From DATKDF01 sp963752045 (GTDB taxonomy: Bacteria > Acidobacteriota > Vicinamibacteria > Vicinamibacterales > SCN-69-37): DNA of 64,000 bases. Of this stretch, positions 18,396 to 28,423 are shown one piece after another; within the stretch, counting starts at the first letter, position 1, and each line of letters starts with the position of its first letter. Position numbers and translations under genes: made by a program. The DNA lies in assembly GCA_963752045.1 (NCBI GenBank), contig CAVVWN010000008.1:620001-684000 (forward strand). The letters are read 5' to 3'. The notes beneath the pieces are model-generated. The model was not told the DNA's origin. It saw nothing but the letters and a program-made list of their open reading frames with translations, and did no database searches.

Positions 18396-19138
18396 GGGCC
18401 GCCGCGCCTGCCGCCGTTCAAGGCCCGCGCCACGTCGCCGTCATCATGGACGGCAACGGCCGGTGGGCCACCTCGCGCGGCTGGCCGCGGGTGGCCGGGC
18501 ATCGCCGCGGTGTCGAGGCCGTGCGCCGCGTGGTGGAAGCCGCGCCGAAGCTCGGCATCGGCACACTCTCGCTCTACGCGTTTTCGGCGGACAACTGGCG
18601 GCGACCGCGGGGAGAGGTCGAGGGGTTGTTCGCGCTGTTCGACGAGTATCTGCGGAGTCAGGCCGAGGCGTGCGCCCGACAGGGTATCCGGCTCTCGCTC
18701 GTCGGTCGGCGCGACCGGCTGCCGGCTGCGGTTCACGAGCGCGCCGACGCGGTCGAGCGGGCAACAGCGCGTGGCCGCGCGCTTCATCTGAGGCTCGCCA
18801 TCGACTACTCGGCGCGCGACGCCATCTGGCTGGCTGTCGAGCAGATGCTCCTGGCGGGTCGCGGGTCGCGAGACGAACTGGCCGCGCGCGTCGGCAGCGG
18901 TTGGGGCGAGCCGGTCGAGGTTCCGGACGTCGATCTGCTGATTCGTTCGGGTGGCGAGCAGCGACTGAGCGACTTCCTGCTCTGGGAATGCGCCTACGCC
19001 GAGCTGTGGTTCACCGACGTGCCGTGGCCGGACTTCACGGCGGCGCATCTCGAGGATGCCGTCGCGTCCTTCTCGCGGCGCGAGCGCCGCTTCGGGGGAT
19101 TGGCGCCGCAGGCCGGCACGGTCGCCGGCGTCGGCTAG
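18392..19138 (+). CDS. uppS: Undecaprenyl diphosphate synthase (cis-prenyltransferase)
   Basis: 248 aa. UppS condenses eight isopentenyl diphosphates onto farnesyl diphosphate to give the C55 carrier for peptidoglycan, O-antigen and teichoic-type polymers. Diagnostic tracts: VIMDGNGRWA (catalytic Asp and phosphate site), LSLYAFSADNWRRP, and the C-terminal DVDLLIRSGGEQRLSDFLLWE followed by YAELWF. Length matches the family. Usually uppS lies next to cdsA/dxr; here it follows a CreD-like gene with a 4-nt overlap and ends 21 bp from the convergent PhoH gene. Confidence 0.93.
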   Translation: MRAAAPAAVQGPRHVAVIMDGNGRWATSRGWPRVAGHRRGVEAVRRVVEAAPKLGIGTLSLYAFSADNWRRPRGEVEGLFALFDEYLRSQAEACARQGIRLSLVGRRDRLPAAVHERADAVERATARGRALHLRLAIDYSARDAIWLAVEQMLLAGRGSRDELAARVGSGWGEPVEVPDVDLLIRSGGEQRLSDFLLWECAYAELWFTDVPWPDFTAAHLEDAVASFSRRERRFGGLAPQAGTVAGVG

Positions 19139-19159
19139 CCAGGTCGGCTCGATCGCGCC

Positions 19160-20584
19160 CTACAGCAGCTTGGCCGCCATCTCCGCGATTCGCGACCGCA
19201 GAACCTCGTGCATCGTCAGGTGCGCGAAGCAGGGCTCGCCCTTGAAGCGCTCGACCACCTGTACGAGGCCGTTCGAGAGCGAGTTGATCTCCTCGCGGTC
19301 GATCTGATCGGGGTCGCCGGTGAGGATCACGCGGGATCCTTCGCCGGCCCTCGTCAGCACCAGCTTCATGTCTTCCTGCGTCAGGTTCTGGCCGTCGTCG
19401 ACGATGATGGCGGTGTCGTGAATCGAGCGGCCGCGCAGGTAGTTGATCGGCGCGATCTCGAGCGTGTTCGACTGCAGGAGGCTTTCGACCGTCGGGTGGC
19501 CGGCGTCCTTCTTCTCCGCACGATGGTCCGCCAGCTGGTTCGTCCATCGCGTGGGGCCGTGCAGGCGCCGCATGATGAAGTCGAGGTTGTCGAGGATGGG
19601 CTTGGCCCATGGCGCCATCTTCTCGTTGACGGCGCCGGGCAGGAAGCCCAGTTCGCGGCCGGCCTCGGCATTCAGGCGATACACCTCGATGCGCGACACG
19701 CGGCCGCTGCGCAGAAGCTCGTAGGCCGAGAGCAGCGCGATGAGCGTCTTGCCCGTGCCGGCGATGCCGACCAGGCTCACGATGAGCGTCTGGTCGTCGA
19801 GGATCATCTCGCGCGCGCAGAACTGTTCGGGGCTGCAGGGGCCGAAGCGGTCGCCCGTCTTGGTGTTGACTCGTCGCAGGTGCCCGGGTGTGTCGTGGTT
19901 CTTGTAGATGCCCCACGCGCTCTTGCCGGTTCCCGGCAGGTGCAGCTCGCAGCACTGGTTCGCGCGGAGCTGCGACACGTCGGTGAAGTCTCGGAGCGCC
20001 TCGACCGGCAAGCGATGCTCGTGATGCAGGGTCGACAGCAGGCTCGAGTAGCTCTCGGGCACGTCGATGCGAAGCCGGCCCGAATAGCACTTCTCGAGCG
20101 AGGCAACCGGCCGGTCGCTGTAGTAGTCCTCGGCGGTGACGCCGCGAGCGCGCGCCTTGCAGCGCATGGCGGCGTCGCGCGTGACGAGGATGACCGGCTC
20201 GTCCGGGTGCTCCCGTTGGTACACGCCTGCCAGCAGGATGATGGCGTCGTCGGCGTACGTCGGGTTGAAGCCTGGCCAGGCGCAGCCGAGGTCGAGCGTG
20301 CCGCTGTGGAACTTCAGCAGCCCGCCGTTGAGTGGAATCCCGGTGCGGAGCTGATCGACCGAGGCGTGCCCCTGCGTTTCATCCAGGAATCGGACCGTGT
20401 TGCGAGCCGTGTATCCGACGCCGTTGGCAGCGGTTCGGCGGCGGTCGAGCTCCTGTAACACCGGAAACGGAATGACGACGGTGTTGTTCGTCGTCAGGTT
20501 CTGAAGGGCATCGGGAGCGGATACGAGAATGCTGGTGTCGACGACGTAGGTCTTGCGCTGAGCGCCTGCGTCCGAGCCTGTCAT
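19160..20584 (-). CDS. PhoH family protein with N-terminal PIN domain (PhoH2-type RNase/helicase)
   Basis: 474 aa. The PIN domain spans about residues 10-150 (YVVDTSILVSAPDAL with Asp16; further acidic residues in QELD and VTRDAAMR). The PhoH ATPase follows, with Walker A GIAGTGKT at 273-280 and Walker B-like AIIVDDGQNL near 390. This fusion is PhoH2, an ATP-dependent RNA unwinding and cleaving toxin-like enzyme in mycobacteria and others. The start is supported by AGGAGG at 6 nt spacing. A good promoter lies about 135 nt upstream, leaving a leader of that length. It converges with uppS. Confidence 0.9.
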   Translation of the reverse strand: MTGSDAGAQRKTYVVDTSILVSAPDALQNLTTNNTVVIPFPVLQELDRRRTAANGVGYTARNTVRFLDETQGHASVDQLRTGIPLNGGLLKFHSGTLDLGCAWPGFNPTYADDAIILLAGVYQREHPDEPVILVTRDAAMRCKARARGVTAEDYYSDRPVASLEKCYSGRLRIDVPESYSSLLSTLHHEHRLPVEALRDFTDVSQLRANQCCELHLPGTGKSAWGIYKNHDTPGHLRRVNTKTGDRFGPCSPEQFCAREMILDDQTLIVSLVGIAGTGKTLIALLSAYELLRSGRVSRIEVYRLNAEAGRELGFLPGAVNEKMAPWAKPILDNLDFIMRRLHGPTRWTNQLADHRAEKKDAGHPTVESLLQSNTLEIAPINYLRGRSIHDTAIIVDDGQNLTQEDMKLVLTRAGEGSRVILTGDPDQIDREEINSLSNGLVQVVERFKGEPCFAHLTMHEVLRSRIAEMAAKLL

Positions 20585-20725
20585 CCGGGCCTCCTGAATC
20601 CAGACCCATACTGTGCCGGTCGTGACGCCCCGGGGAGAGACGCCACGTCAGCTTCTCGGGTCTCGGTTCCGGGCCTGGAGACGTCCGCGCTGGGACACGA
20701 ATGCCGCCGGGGCCGATATGTGCGC

Positions 20726-20754
20726 AGCATACGCCGACCGGCGGCGCGGTACAA
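20726..20754 (-). promoter_or_regulatory. Putative sigma70 promoter of the PIN-PhoH gene
   Basis: On the minus strand TTGTAC (20754-20749) and TATGCT (20731-20726) are separated by 17 nt. The resulting 5' leader of about 135 nt contains the AGGAGG ribosome site of the PhoH gene. Confidence 0.5.
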
Positions 20755-20871
20755 GCGTTTCGTTAAGGGACGGGAGCAACCCGACTGCGAGCGAGCCACG
20801 CGACCGGATCGAAGCGTAGAAACGCTGAGCGAGAGAGCGTGCAAGGGGTCCGTGGACGAAGTCCCCGGGTC

Positions 20872-21000
20872 AATGTTGGTCCGACTTCGCCAAACGCGCC
20901 TGGCGGCGCGGCTACGTCGGACAGCCTTCGCATGGTTGCTCGCTGGGCTCGCCAGCCGAAGCTGCGAGCGAAGCGAGCGGTTTGCGAAGGCTGGGCGCAG
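20872..21000. repeat. Palindromic REP-like element in the phoH/adh intergenic region
   Basis: The 20585-21081 gap has no supported gene apart from the PhoH leader and promoter. It contains nested inverted repeats: CAGCCTTCGCA at 20922-20932 pairs perfectly with TGCGAAGGCTG at 20983-20993. GTCCGAC near 20879 pairs with GTCGGAC near 20916. The inner part is a run of CGAGC/GCTCG steps. This composite looks like a dispersed REP unit; the element is not transcribed as any recognised RNA. Confidence 0.55.
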
Positions 21001-21081
21001 ACCGGATCAGAAGAAGGCGCACGGAACGACTTTCTTCACACATATTCACACACGCACAGCTTGAACCTCCCCTCAGCGAGT

Positions 21082-21375
21082 TCAGCCGAAGCGTCCACCG
21101 AAACGGATCACTGCCAGTTCGAGCTTCTGGTCCGAGATGTTCACGATGATGAGAGGACAGCCCGACAGCAACTTCAAGAGCTTGAGTCCATACTGTCCGA
21201 GTCCGCCCAGGCCAATCAGAAGCGCGTGGTGGTCCGGCTCGAGGAAGGGAAGTGCCTTCTTGATAGCCCGATACGCGGTGCGTACACCAGCGCCGATGGA
21301 GGCGACGACACCCGCATTCTCGTGCCCGAGCACCAGGGGCATCCGAGGCAGGATTGGAAGGTCGCCGGCTTTCAT
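21082..21375 (-). pseudogene. Zinc-dependent alcohol dehydrogenase remnant with an internal deletion
   Basis: The 97-aa frame joins two parts of an NAD-dependent alcohol dehydrogenase that are normally more than 60 residues apart. The N-terminal piece is PRMPLVLGHENAGVVASIGAGV, shortened here, around the GHE zinc ligand motif. It is followed directly by TAYRAIKKALPFLEP and the Rossmann glycine motif GLGGLGQYG. The structural-zinc lobe between them is gone, and the C terminus degenerates after QKLELA. A catalytic protein cannot be made. The remnant lies downstream of the truncated ATPase in the stress island. Confidence 0.75.
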
Positions 21376-21475
21376 TGCTGTCTCTTCATCTGCCCGTCGC
21401 CACGAGACGCAGTGATGACGCCAGCGTCACGCGTCGTGGCGGCGCGGACTATGTCCAATTGGGGCCTTGCGAGCA

Positions 21476-23516
<2,041 letters not shown>

Positions 23517-23897
23517 TCAATGCCAACGTGGTGACACCTGGACGGCGCGGGTCACGGCACGCGCCGCCCGGTCGGCAGCGCGCGCGATCGCGACGTTGAC
23601 ATCCGTGTCGAGTTCCTCGATCACAATCAGGCGCTTCGAGGCGGTCAGGCGAACGGCGACCACGCACTGTTTGTCACGCCCGCCCCGTGGCCCATTCACA
23701 TCACGAAGCCGGACCGTCAGGGAGCGCACCCGGCCAGCGAAGCGGTCGAGCGCAAACCAGAGGCGCTGCCGCGCCACTTCGACGGCGTGTGCGGGAACGA
23801 GACCGCGCGTGCGAACGACGAGACGCCTGGTCAGGCTCCTCCCCCGCGGTTGCTGCCGTCGGTAATGGGCGCCCGATTCCCAGTTCCTTCCCCGCAT
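23517..23897 (-). CDS. HPF/RaiA-like ribosome-associated protein
   Basis: 126 aa. The start ATG at 23897 has AAGGAGG at 6 nt spacing. The central segment, with RFAGRVRSLTVRLRDVNGPRG then DKQCVVAVRL and DTDVNVAIARAADRAARAV, follows the beta-alpha-beta-beta-beta-alpha order of hibernation-promoting factor. It belongs to the short variant often seen in stress gene clusters. The family binds between the ribosomal subunits and silences 70S ribosomes. The N-terminal 40 residues are Arg-rich and atypical. The last residues (after RAVTRAV) look non-native, consistent with the deletion junction to the ATPase remnant immediately downstream. Confidence 0.75.
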   Translation of the reverse strand: MRGRNWESGAHYRRQQPRGRSLTRRLVVRTRGLVPAHAVEVARQRLWFALDRFAGRVRSLTVRLRDVNGPRGGRDKQCVVAVRLTASKRLIVIEELDTDVNVAIARAADRAARAVTRAVQVSPRWH

Positions 23898-23911
23898 GTG
23901 TCGCCTCCTTC

Positions 23912-24016
23912 TCAGAACCAGCGCTCGAGGGCGATCGGACCGATCTGCACCGCGGCCCATGTCAGCGCCGCCAGCAGCAGGATGACCGTCACCAGTTCAC
24001 CCATCGACAATCGCAT
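23912..24016 (-). CDS. 34-aa single-span membrane peptide
   Basis: The reading frame starts with ATG at 24016 preceded by GGAGGAG at ideal spacing, and stops at 23912. The sequence begins MRLSMGELVTVILLLAALTW and ends ALERWF: one hydrophobic helix of about 18 residues with a positive N terminus. The stop lies only 14 nt upstream of the HPF-like start, so the two are almost certainly co-transcribed. No homologue family is known to me. The strong ribosome site and clean helix argue for a real small protein. Confidence 0.6.
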   Translation of the reverse strand: MRLSMGELVTVILLLAALTWAAVQIGPIALERWF

Positions 24017-24052
24017 CGGCTCTCCTCCATTCCGATCCGAGCGGTTGACCAC

Positions 24053-24081
24053 ACGGTACGGGCTTCGTGAGGTATAGACAA
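24053..24081 (-). promoter_or_regulatory. Putative promoter of the small-peptide/HPF operon
   Basis: On the minus strand TTGTCT (24081-24076) and TACCGT (24058-24053) have a 17-nt spacer. They lie in a locally AT-rich patch (24075-24125) unlike the surrounding DNA. The leader to the ATG at 24016 would be about 30 nt and contains GGAGGAG. Confidence 0.4.
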
Positions 24082-24196
24082 TGCGATAGTTTGGAGTGAT
24101 ATATGTTGTTTTTATTATGTGTGAATCCGTGGACCGACCGGTCTGCCGCGGCCAGCGCAGCCTGAACGCCGTCTCGCGAACGGCTCCAGGCGGACC

Positions 24197-25105
24197 CTAC
24201 CTTGGCGTTACGAACAGTTCATCGCGCGCCGCACTCGTGATCGCCAGCACACCCGGGTGTTTGAGGCGTCGCTCCGCGGCAATCGCGTAATACCGCTCGC
24301 GGACGGCTGACGTTCGCCCGATTTCGCGAACGCCGTACAAACGGCAGACGTCGGCGGCAATAGCCGCGGGCGCCGGAAACACCACACCCGTCCCCTGACC
24401 GAATGCCTTCATCAGCGCCGAATCCTCGAACTCGGCCACGAGCCGAGGGCGGAGATCCTCCTTCTCGAACCAGTCGTCGAGCGCGCGCCGCAGCGCGGCA
24501 TTGGTCGTCGGCACCAGCAGCGGCGCGTCGGTCAGGGACGCAGGAAACCGGCGCCTCAGACGTGCGGCGACGGCGGCAGATGCGAAGAACGCGATGTCCG
24601 ACTCGCCGAGCAAATGGTTGAACACCTTGACGCGCAGGTGCGGCGGCGCTGGCGTGTCGGCGATGACGACATCGAGGGCGTGCGTCGCCAGCAGCGTCGT
24701 CAACGGCTCCGCGTTGTCCTCTCGGCACACGACGTAGACCGGGTCGGCGCCCTCCATCGCGGGATGCAGCAGTCGGTAGGCGATGAGCTTGGGGACGGCG
24801 TTGGCGACACCAACGGCCAGCTGTAGTGCCCGTCCGGCGGGTCGCCCGCGAAGCGTTTCCAACAGCTCGCGGCCGATGCCGAAGATCTCGTCAGCGTAGC
24901 GGAATACGACTTGCCCGACTTCGGTCAGCACCAACGTCCGCCCTTGGCGCTGGAACAGGCGCTGGCCGAGCGACTCCTCCAGCAGCCGGACCTGGGCGCT
25001 GATGGTCGGCTGCGACAAGCGTAGCTTCGCGGCCGCCTTCGAGATGCCGCCCTCGCGCGCGACGGTCCAGAAGTACAGGAGGTGGTGATAGTTCAACCAT
25101 TCCAT
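24197..25105 (-). CDS. LysR-family regulator, NhaR-like
   Basis: 302 aa from the ATG at 25105 (an earlier in-frame start at 25129 is less typical). The N terminus MEWLNYHHLLYFWTVAREGG and the helix-turn-helix GISKAAAKLRLSQPTISAQV match the NhaR subgroup, activators of sodium/proton antiporter genes in enterics. The LysR substrate domain follows (about 90-300). No nhaA is nearby; it stands divergently from the Hsp20-like gene across a 179-bp gap and downstream genes are stress functions. It may therefore control this island. LysR assignment is firm; the NhaR label rests on the N-terminal signature. Confidence 0.82.
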   Translation of the reverse strand: MEWLNYHHLLYFWTVAREGGISKAAAKLRLSQPTISAQVRLLEESLGQRLFQRQGRTLVLTEVGQVVFRYADEIFGIGRELLETLRGRPAGRALQLAVGVANAVPKLIAYRLLHPAMEGADPVYVVCREDNAEPLTTLLATHALDVVIADTPAPPHLRVKVFNHLLGESDIAFFASAAVAARLRRRFPASLTDAPLLVPTTNAALRRALDDWFEKEDLRPRLVAEFEDSALMKAFGQGTGVVFPAPAAIAADVCRLYGVREIGRTSAVRERYYAIAAERRLKHPGVLAITSAARDELFVTPR

Positions 25106-25284
25106 GGCTGTTGACCATAGCAAAAACAATGGACAAAGTTCATAACTATCTAATTGTCTATGAATCGCTCATCTCGTACTGTGTGGTCATCCGGCGTCGG
25201 TGGAGGGAAGCACAGACACGGGCCTGTCGACCGCACCGACTGCGTGGGCCTTGAGGCCGTGAACGTGTAAACGAGAGAAAAGCG

Positions 25285-25773
25285 ATGGCAAAGAACCAGG
25301 TGGGCTTGAAAACGGCGGGCTTCGTTCTCGACGAGCTGGACCGGTTGCATGAGGCGATCAGCCTGCGCGCCTACGAGCATTTCCGAAACGGCGGCGGCCA
25401 CGTCGCCGGGCCGCTGGATGACTGGCTGCGCGCCGAACGTGAGCTCGTCTGGCGTCCTGCCGTCGAGGTGCGGCAGGCCGACGGGCAGATCGAGGTCCTG
25501 GCGGCGGTTCCAGGGCTGGAGCCGAAGGACCTGAATGTCGAAGTCGCCCCTGAGGACGTCCTGATTACTCGCGCCACGGAACGTCGGCACGAATCCACGG
25601 AGGGCGCAGTCCACGTGACCGAGTTCAACCGAGGCACGCTTGTTCGCTTGGTGCATCTGCCTGACCGTATCGACCCCAGGAGTGCGAAGGCGGAATGCCG
25701 CAACGGGCTTCTGCGCCTGACCGCTGCGGTGGTCAAGGCCTCGCCGGAGAGCGTCGATGCTCAGGCCGCGTAG
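25285..25773 (+). CDS. Hsp20-like small heat-shock protein with N-terminal DUF2934-type segment
   Basis: 162 aa. Residues 15-55 (LHEAISLRAYEHFRNGGGHV then GPLDDWLRAEREL) match the DUF2934 pattern of a short helical pair ending in DDWLxAE. Residues 57-150 resemble the alpha-crystallin domain: WRPAVEVRQADGQIEVLAAVPGLEPKD opening, VAPEDVLITRATERR, then FNRGTLVRLVHLPDRID and the closing NGLLRLTAAV. Hsp20 proteins hold unfolding proteins in an ATP-independent way. It begins a plus-strand unit followed 10 bp later by the NTP transferase. A second DUF2934 protein lies at 27002. Confidence 0.8.
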   Translation: MAKNQVGLKTAGFVLDELDRLHEAISLRAYEHFRNGGGHVAGPLDDWLRAERELVWRPAVEVRQADGQIEVLAAVPGLEPKDLNVEVAPEDVLITRATERRHESTEGAVHVTEFNRGTLVRLVHLPDRIDPRSAKAECRNGLLRLTAAVVKASPESVDAQAA

Positions 25774-25783
25774 GCGGTGAGTG

Positions 25784-26680
25784 ATGGCCAGCCCCCTCTG
25801 GACCGTTATTCTCGCTGCAGGCGCCGGCCGGCGGCTGTCCGGCGTCACTGGCGATGTGCCCAAACAGTTCTGGCGGGGAGGGTCTTCGAAATCGCTCCTC
25901 GATCAGACGGTGGAGCGATTCTCGCCTCTGGCAGCTCCCTCGCAAACCGTCATCGTCGTCGATGCGACGCATCGGCAGCATCTGCTCGACGCCGGTGCGT
26001 CCCGACACGTTGGCCGGACGCTGTTCCAGCCACATGACCGCGGGACGGCGGTCGGCGTGCTGTTGGCGCTGACGCCTGTGTTCGAATCTTCGATGGACGC
26101 CATCGTCGCGATCACGCCAGCCGATCACGGCGTGGTCGATGATGCCCGATTCAGACGTGGAGTGCTCGAGGCGGCGAGCAGCGCCCGATCGCGTGATGCG
26201 GTCGTCATCTTCGGCGTTGAGCCGGATGCGCCGCACCATGACTACGGTTGGATTACGCCCGGCCCGTCCTGCGTATCGAGTGGCCTGCGGCCGGTGGTTT
26301 CGTTCGTGGAGAAGCCGAGCCCGGACCAGGCGGCGCGGCTCTTGGCGGCAGGCTCAGTCTGGAACACGATGGTTCTGGTCGGCCGAGCGCCTGCCGTCCG
26401 CGCGCTGTTCGTCGAGTACCTTCCGGAGCTGACAGCGGTCTTGGACCGCACGAGAGGCCTGCCGGCAATCGAGCGCGATACGTTTCTGACGGCTGTCTAT
26501 CCGTCGTTGCCCGTGGCCGACTTCTCGCGAGACGTGATCACGCCAGCCCGCAACCTCCTGACGTATGTCTGGCCGGCGTCGCTTGGCTGGTCGGACTTGG
26601 GGACGCCGGAGCGCCTACACGACTGGCAGATGCAGGCCAGTGCTCGCGGCGGCGCGAACCGCGTTACGACAGCCGCGTGA
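25784..26680 (+). CDS. Sugar-phosphate nucleotidyltransferase (mannose-1-phosphate guanylyltransferase-like)
   Basis: 298 aa. The N-terminal ILAAGAGRRLSGVTGDVPKQFW is the nucleotide-binding loop with the GxGxRL and PKQ elements, followed by QPHDRGTAVGVLLAL and ITPADHGV. FVEKPSPDQA and VWNTMVLVGR follow as expected of GDP-mannose pyrophosphorylases. There is no C-terminal isomerase domain. The family couples a sugar 1-phosphate to GTP or another NTP. Such genes recur in bacterial stress islands next to Hsp20 and universal stress proteins; its physiological role there is not established. Confidence 0.78.
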   Translation: MASPLWTVILAAGAGRRLSGVTGDVPKQFWRGGSSKSLLDQTVERFSPLAAPSQTVIVVDATHRQHLLDAGASRHVGRTLFQPHDRGTAVGVLLALTPVFESSMDAIVAITPADHGVVDDARFRRGVLEAASSARSRDAVVIFGVEPDAPHHDYGWITPGPSCVSSGLRPVVSFVEKPSPDQAARLLAAGSVWNTMVLVGRAPAVRALFVEYLPELTAVLDRTRGLPAIERDTFLTAVYPSLPVADFSRDVITPARNLLTYVWPASLGWSDLGTPERLHDWQMQASARGGANRVTTAA

Positions 26681-27001
26681 AGGAGTAGAGCCGAGGAGCG
26701 CTTTCCACGCGGAGGGCCAGGAAGAGCGGGCGATGGTTGACGGCCGACCGGCTGCGGAGTATTCAGCAGTGCCTGAGGGACAGGTCGATGCGCGATGGCC
26801 AGATCCCGCCATTGCCGGTCGGCCCAAGCGATACGGCCGTGGAGCCGCGACGGTACCGCCATTGCGTCTTCTTGCACAGAGGGAAGCGCTAGCTGTTCGT
26901 CGCGAATGCCGCACCAGCGCGAGCACCTGGATCGTGTCAACCGGGGGGTGACCGACTTGTGGCGCGTGGGTGGTCGGTGACGTCTTCAATGAGGTGCGAC
27001 T
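26681..27001. other. Intergenic stretch without a supported gene
   Basis: Short open frames exist on both strands but none has a convincing start, ribosome site or recognisable protein sequence. The last bases before 27002 contain GAGGTG, the ribosome site of the next gene. The stretch may be a decayed gene like others in this island. Confidence 0.5.
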
Positions 27002-27199
27002 ATGACAAGAGCAAAATCCCAACCCGAGGCAGCCGCCTCGGCCAACACGCCACCGATGTTGCCGACGGTCGATGTCGGCGAGGTCGCCCGTCGCGCATAC
27101 GAGCGGTATCAGGCACGCGGCTGCGAGCCTGGCCATGATGTCGAGGACTGGTTGGAAGCGGAGCAGGAACTTCAAGGCGCTGCCACGCCCAAGGTCTAA
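27002..27199 (+). CDS. DUF2934 domain small protein
   Basis: 65 aa. After a low-complexity N terminus, residues 25-58 carry the DUF2934 signature (VARRAYERYQARGCEPGHD then VEDWLEAEQEL): two short helices separated by a Gly-Pro-Gly-His turn. The function of this domain is unknown. The start is supported by GAGGTG about 6 nt upstream. The same domain heads the Hsp20-like protein at 25285, which links the two genes. It precedes the truncated universal stress protein by 32 bp. Confidence 0.75.
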   Translation: MTRAKSQPEAAASANTPPMLPTVDVGEVARRAYERYQARGCEPGHDVEDWLEAEQELQGAATPKV

Positions 27200-27231
27200 C
27201 CCGAGTCGCGTGCCCAAGCTGAGACGTCGAT

Positions 27232-27786
27232 ATGGAGCTCCTCCGTCAGTGCCCGTGCCCGGTCTGGTTGATTGCACGGCGGCGTGGTTCCCCATCTGTG
27301 CGATGGCGGATCCTCGCCGCGATTCACGCCAATCCCCGTGACGCCTCTGAACAGGAACTGAACGCGACGATCCTCGACTGGGCGCTCACGCTGAAGGCGT
27401 TCGGCGACGCGGAATTAACGCTGTTGCAGGCGTGGGCGCCTTACGGCGCCAGCCTTCTCAAGCCCCGAATGTCTCCGGATGAATTCACGGCCTTCATCGA
27501 GACAGCGCGCCGGACAGCGGACGAGGCGCTCTCCAGTTTCATAGAGCCATTCAAGAGTCGCCTGACTGACGTGGCCGTGGAACTGGTGCAGGGCGAACCG
27601 GAGGATGCAATTACCGGGTTCGCTGAGTCGCACGGTGTCGACGTGGTCGTTATGGGCACTGTCGCGAGGACTGGCATTGTGGGACTTGTGATGGGGAACA
27701 CGGCTGAGCGTGTTCTGCAGCGTCTTCGAGGTTCGGTGCTGGCCGTAAAGCCACCGGGCTTCACGTCAGCTCTTGCGGATCCTTAG
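27232..27786 (+). CDS. Universal stress protein, second half of a tandem UspE-like protein
   Basis: 184 aa. The complete UspA domain (about 25-175) includes VVVMGTVARTGIVGLVMGNTAERVL, the G-2x-G-9x-G(S/T) ATP-binding pattern. The first residues, ELLRQCPCPVWLI, are normally the last beta strand of a preceding Usp domain in UspE-type tandem proteins. The gene therefore appears to have lost its first domain, and the present ATG may be fortuitous. The remaining domain could still fold and dimerise. Confidence 0.75.
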   Translation: MELLRQCPCPVWLIARRRGSPSVRWRILAAIHANPRDASEQELNATILDWALTLKAFGDAELTLLQAWAPYGASLLKPRMSPDEFTAFIETARRTADEALSSFIEPFKSRLTDVAVELVQGEPEDAITGFAESHGVDVVVMGTVARTGIVGLVMGNTAERVLQRLRGSVLAVKPPGFTSALADP

Positions 27787-27812
27787 CTGCGGCAGCTAGT
27801 GGGACGCCGTTA

Positions 27813-28325
27813 GGCAGCTGCGCGCGCGGGTCTCGTCCATCGCAACGTCGCGGAGCTGGTTGCCACCAAGCCACATGCTGTGCACGGCCACGAGGACGTG
27901 CTCGGACATTGTTGGGAAGCACACGAAGCGCGGGCCTTCTTGGCGGCGGCGCGCGCCGCCGGACCGCAGCCGGCAGCCTTCTACACGCTCGCGCTCGAGA
28001 CCGGCATGCGCAAGTCAGAGCTGTGCGGGCTGAGGTGGTCAGATCTCGATGTCGTGGGCGCCCGCCTGACGGTCCAGCGTCAGCTCGTCCAGCCAGGCTC
28101 TGACCCGGTGTTCGGCGCCGTCAAGAACAAGGTGCCCCGAGTGCTGGATTCTGTCAACCGGCATGGTCGAACTGCTCGAGGGTCGCCACAAGCATCAAGC
28201 CAAGATGAAGATGGCCAACCGCCACCGGTACCGCGACCATGGTCTGATGTTCGCCAAGGACTGGAGCGACATAATCAGGCAGCACGATACGCTCGGCGAC
28301 CCGCTGCAGGCGAACGAGTTCGTGT
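27813..28325 (+). pseudogene. Tyrosine recombinase (phage-type integrase) remnant, frameshifted and truncated
   Basis: From 27813 the frame reads AAARAGLVHRNVAELV, then HEARAFLAAARAAGPQ and ALETGMRKSELCGLRWSDLD, the catalytic Arg-I region of tyrosine integrases. After about 28140 the frame changes; MVELLEGRHKHQAKMKMANR and GLMFAKDWSDI (from 28163) continue the same protein. Homology ends near LQAN at about 28315, before the HxxR and Tyr boxes. The N-terminal DNA-binding domain is also missing. It is an inactive remnant beside a tRNA-Leu and an AbiE locus, so it probably marks an old integration event. Confidence 0.8.
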
Positions 28326-28339
28326 GTCCTTCTGAATGG

Positions 28340-28423
28340 TGGTCTGGTACCAACACGTGTCCGGAAGTGATCTGCCGCGCGCAGGATGGCCTGCGCGAAA
28401 TCCGGATGCTCGAACAGCCTCAT
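28340..28423 (-). pseudogene. AbiEii-type toxin gene fragment (N terminus only)
   Basis: The ATG at 28423 overlaps the stop of the AbiEi-like gene by ATGA, the normal coupling of AbiE pairs. The product begins MRLFEHPDFAQAILRAADHF, which matches the start of AbiEii nucleotidyltransferase toxins. After about 25 residues similarity is lost, and the sequence runs into the 3' end of the integrase remnant on the other strand. The nucleotidyltransferase core is absent, so no toxin can be made. The left limit is approximate. Confidence 0.65.

Noticed and set aside
26732..26980. Short ORFs on both strands between the NTP transferase and DUF2934 genes
   Set aside because: No ribosome site, conserved motif or convincing composition; treated as non-coding or decayed.
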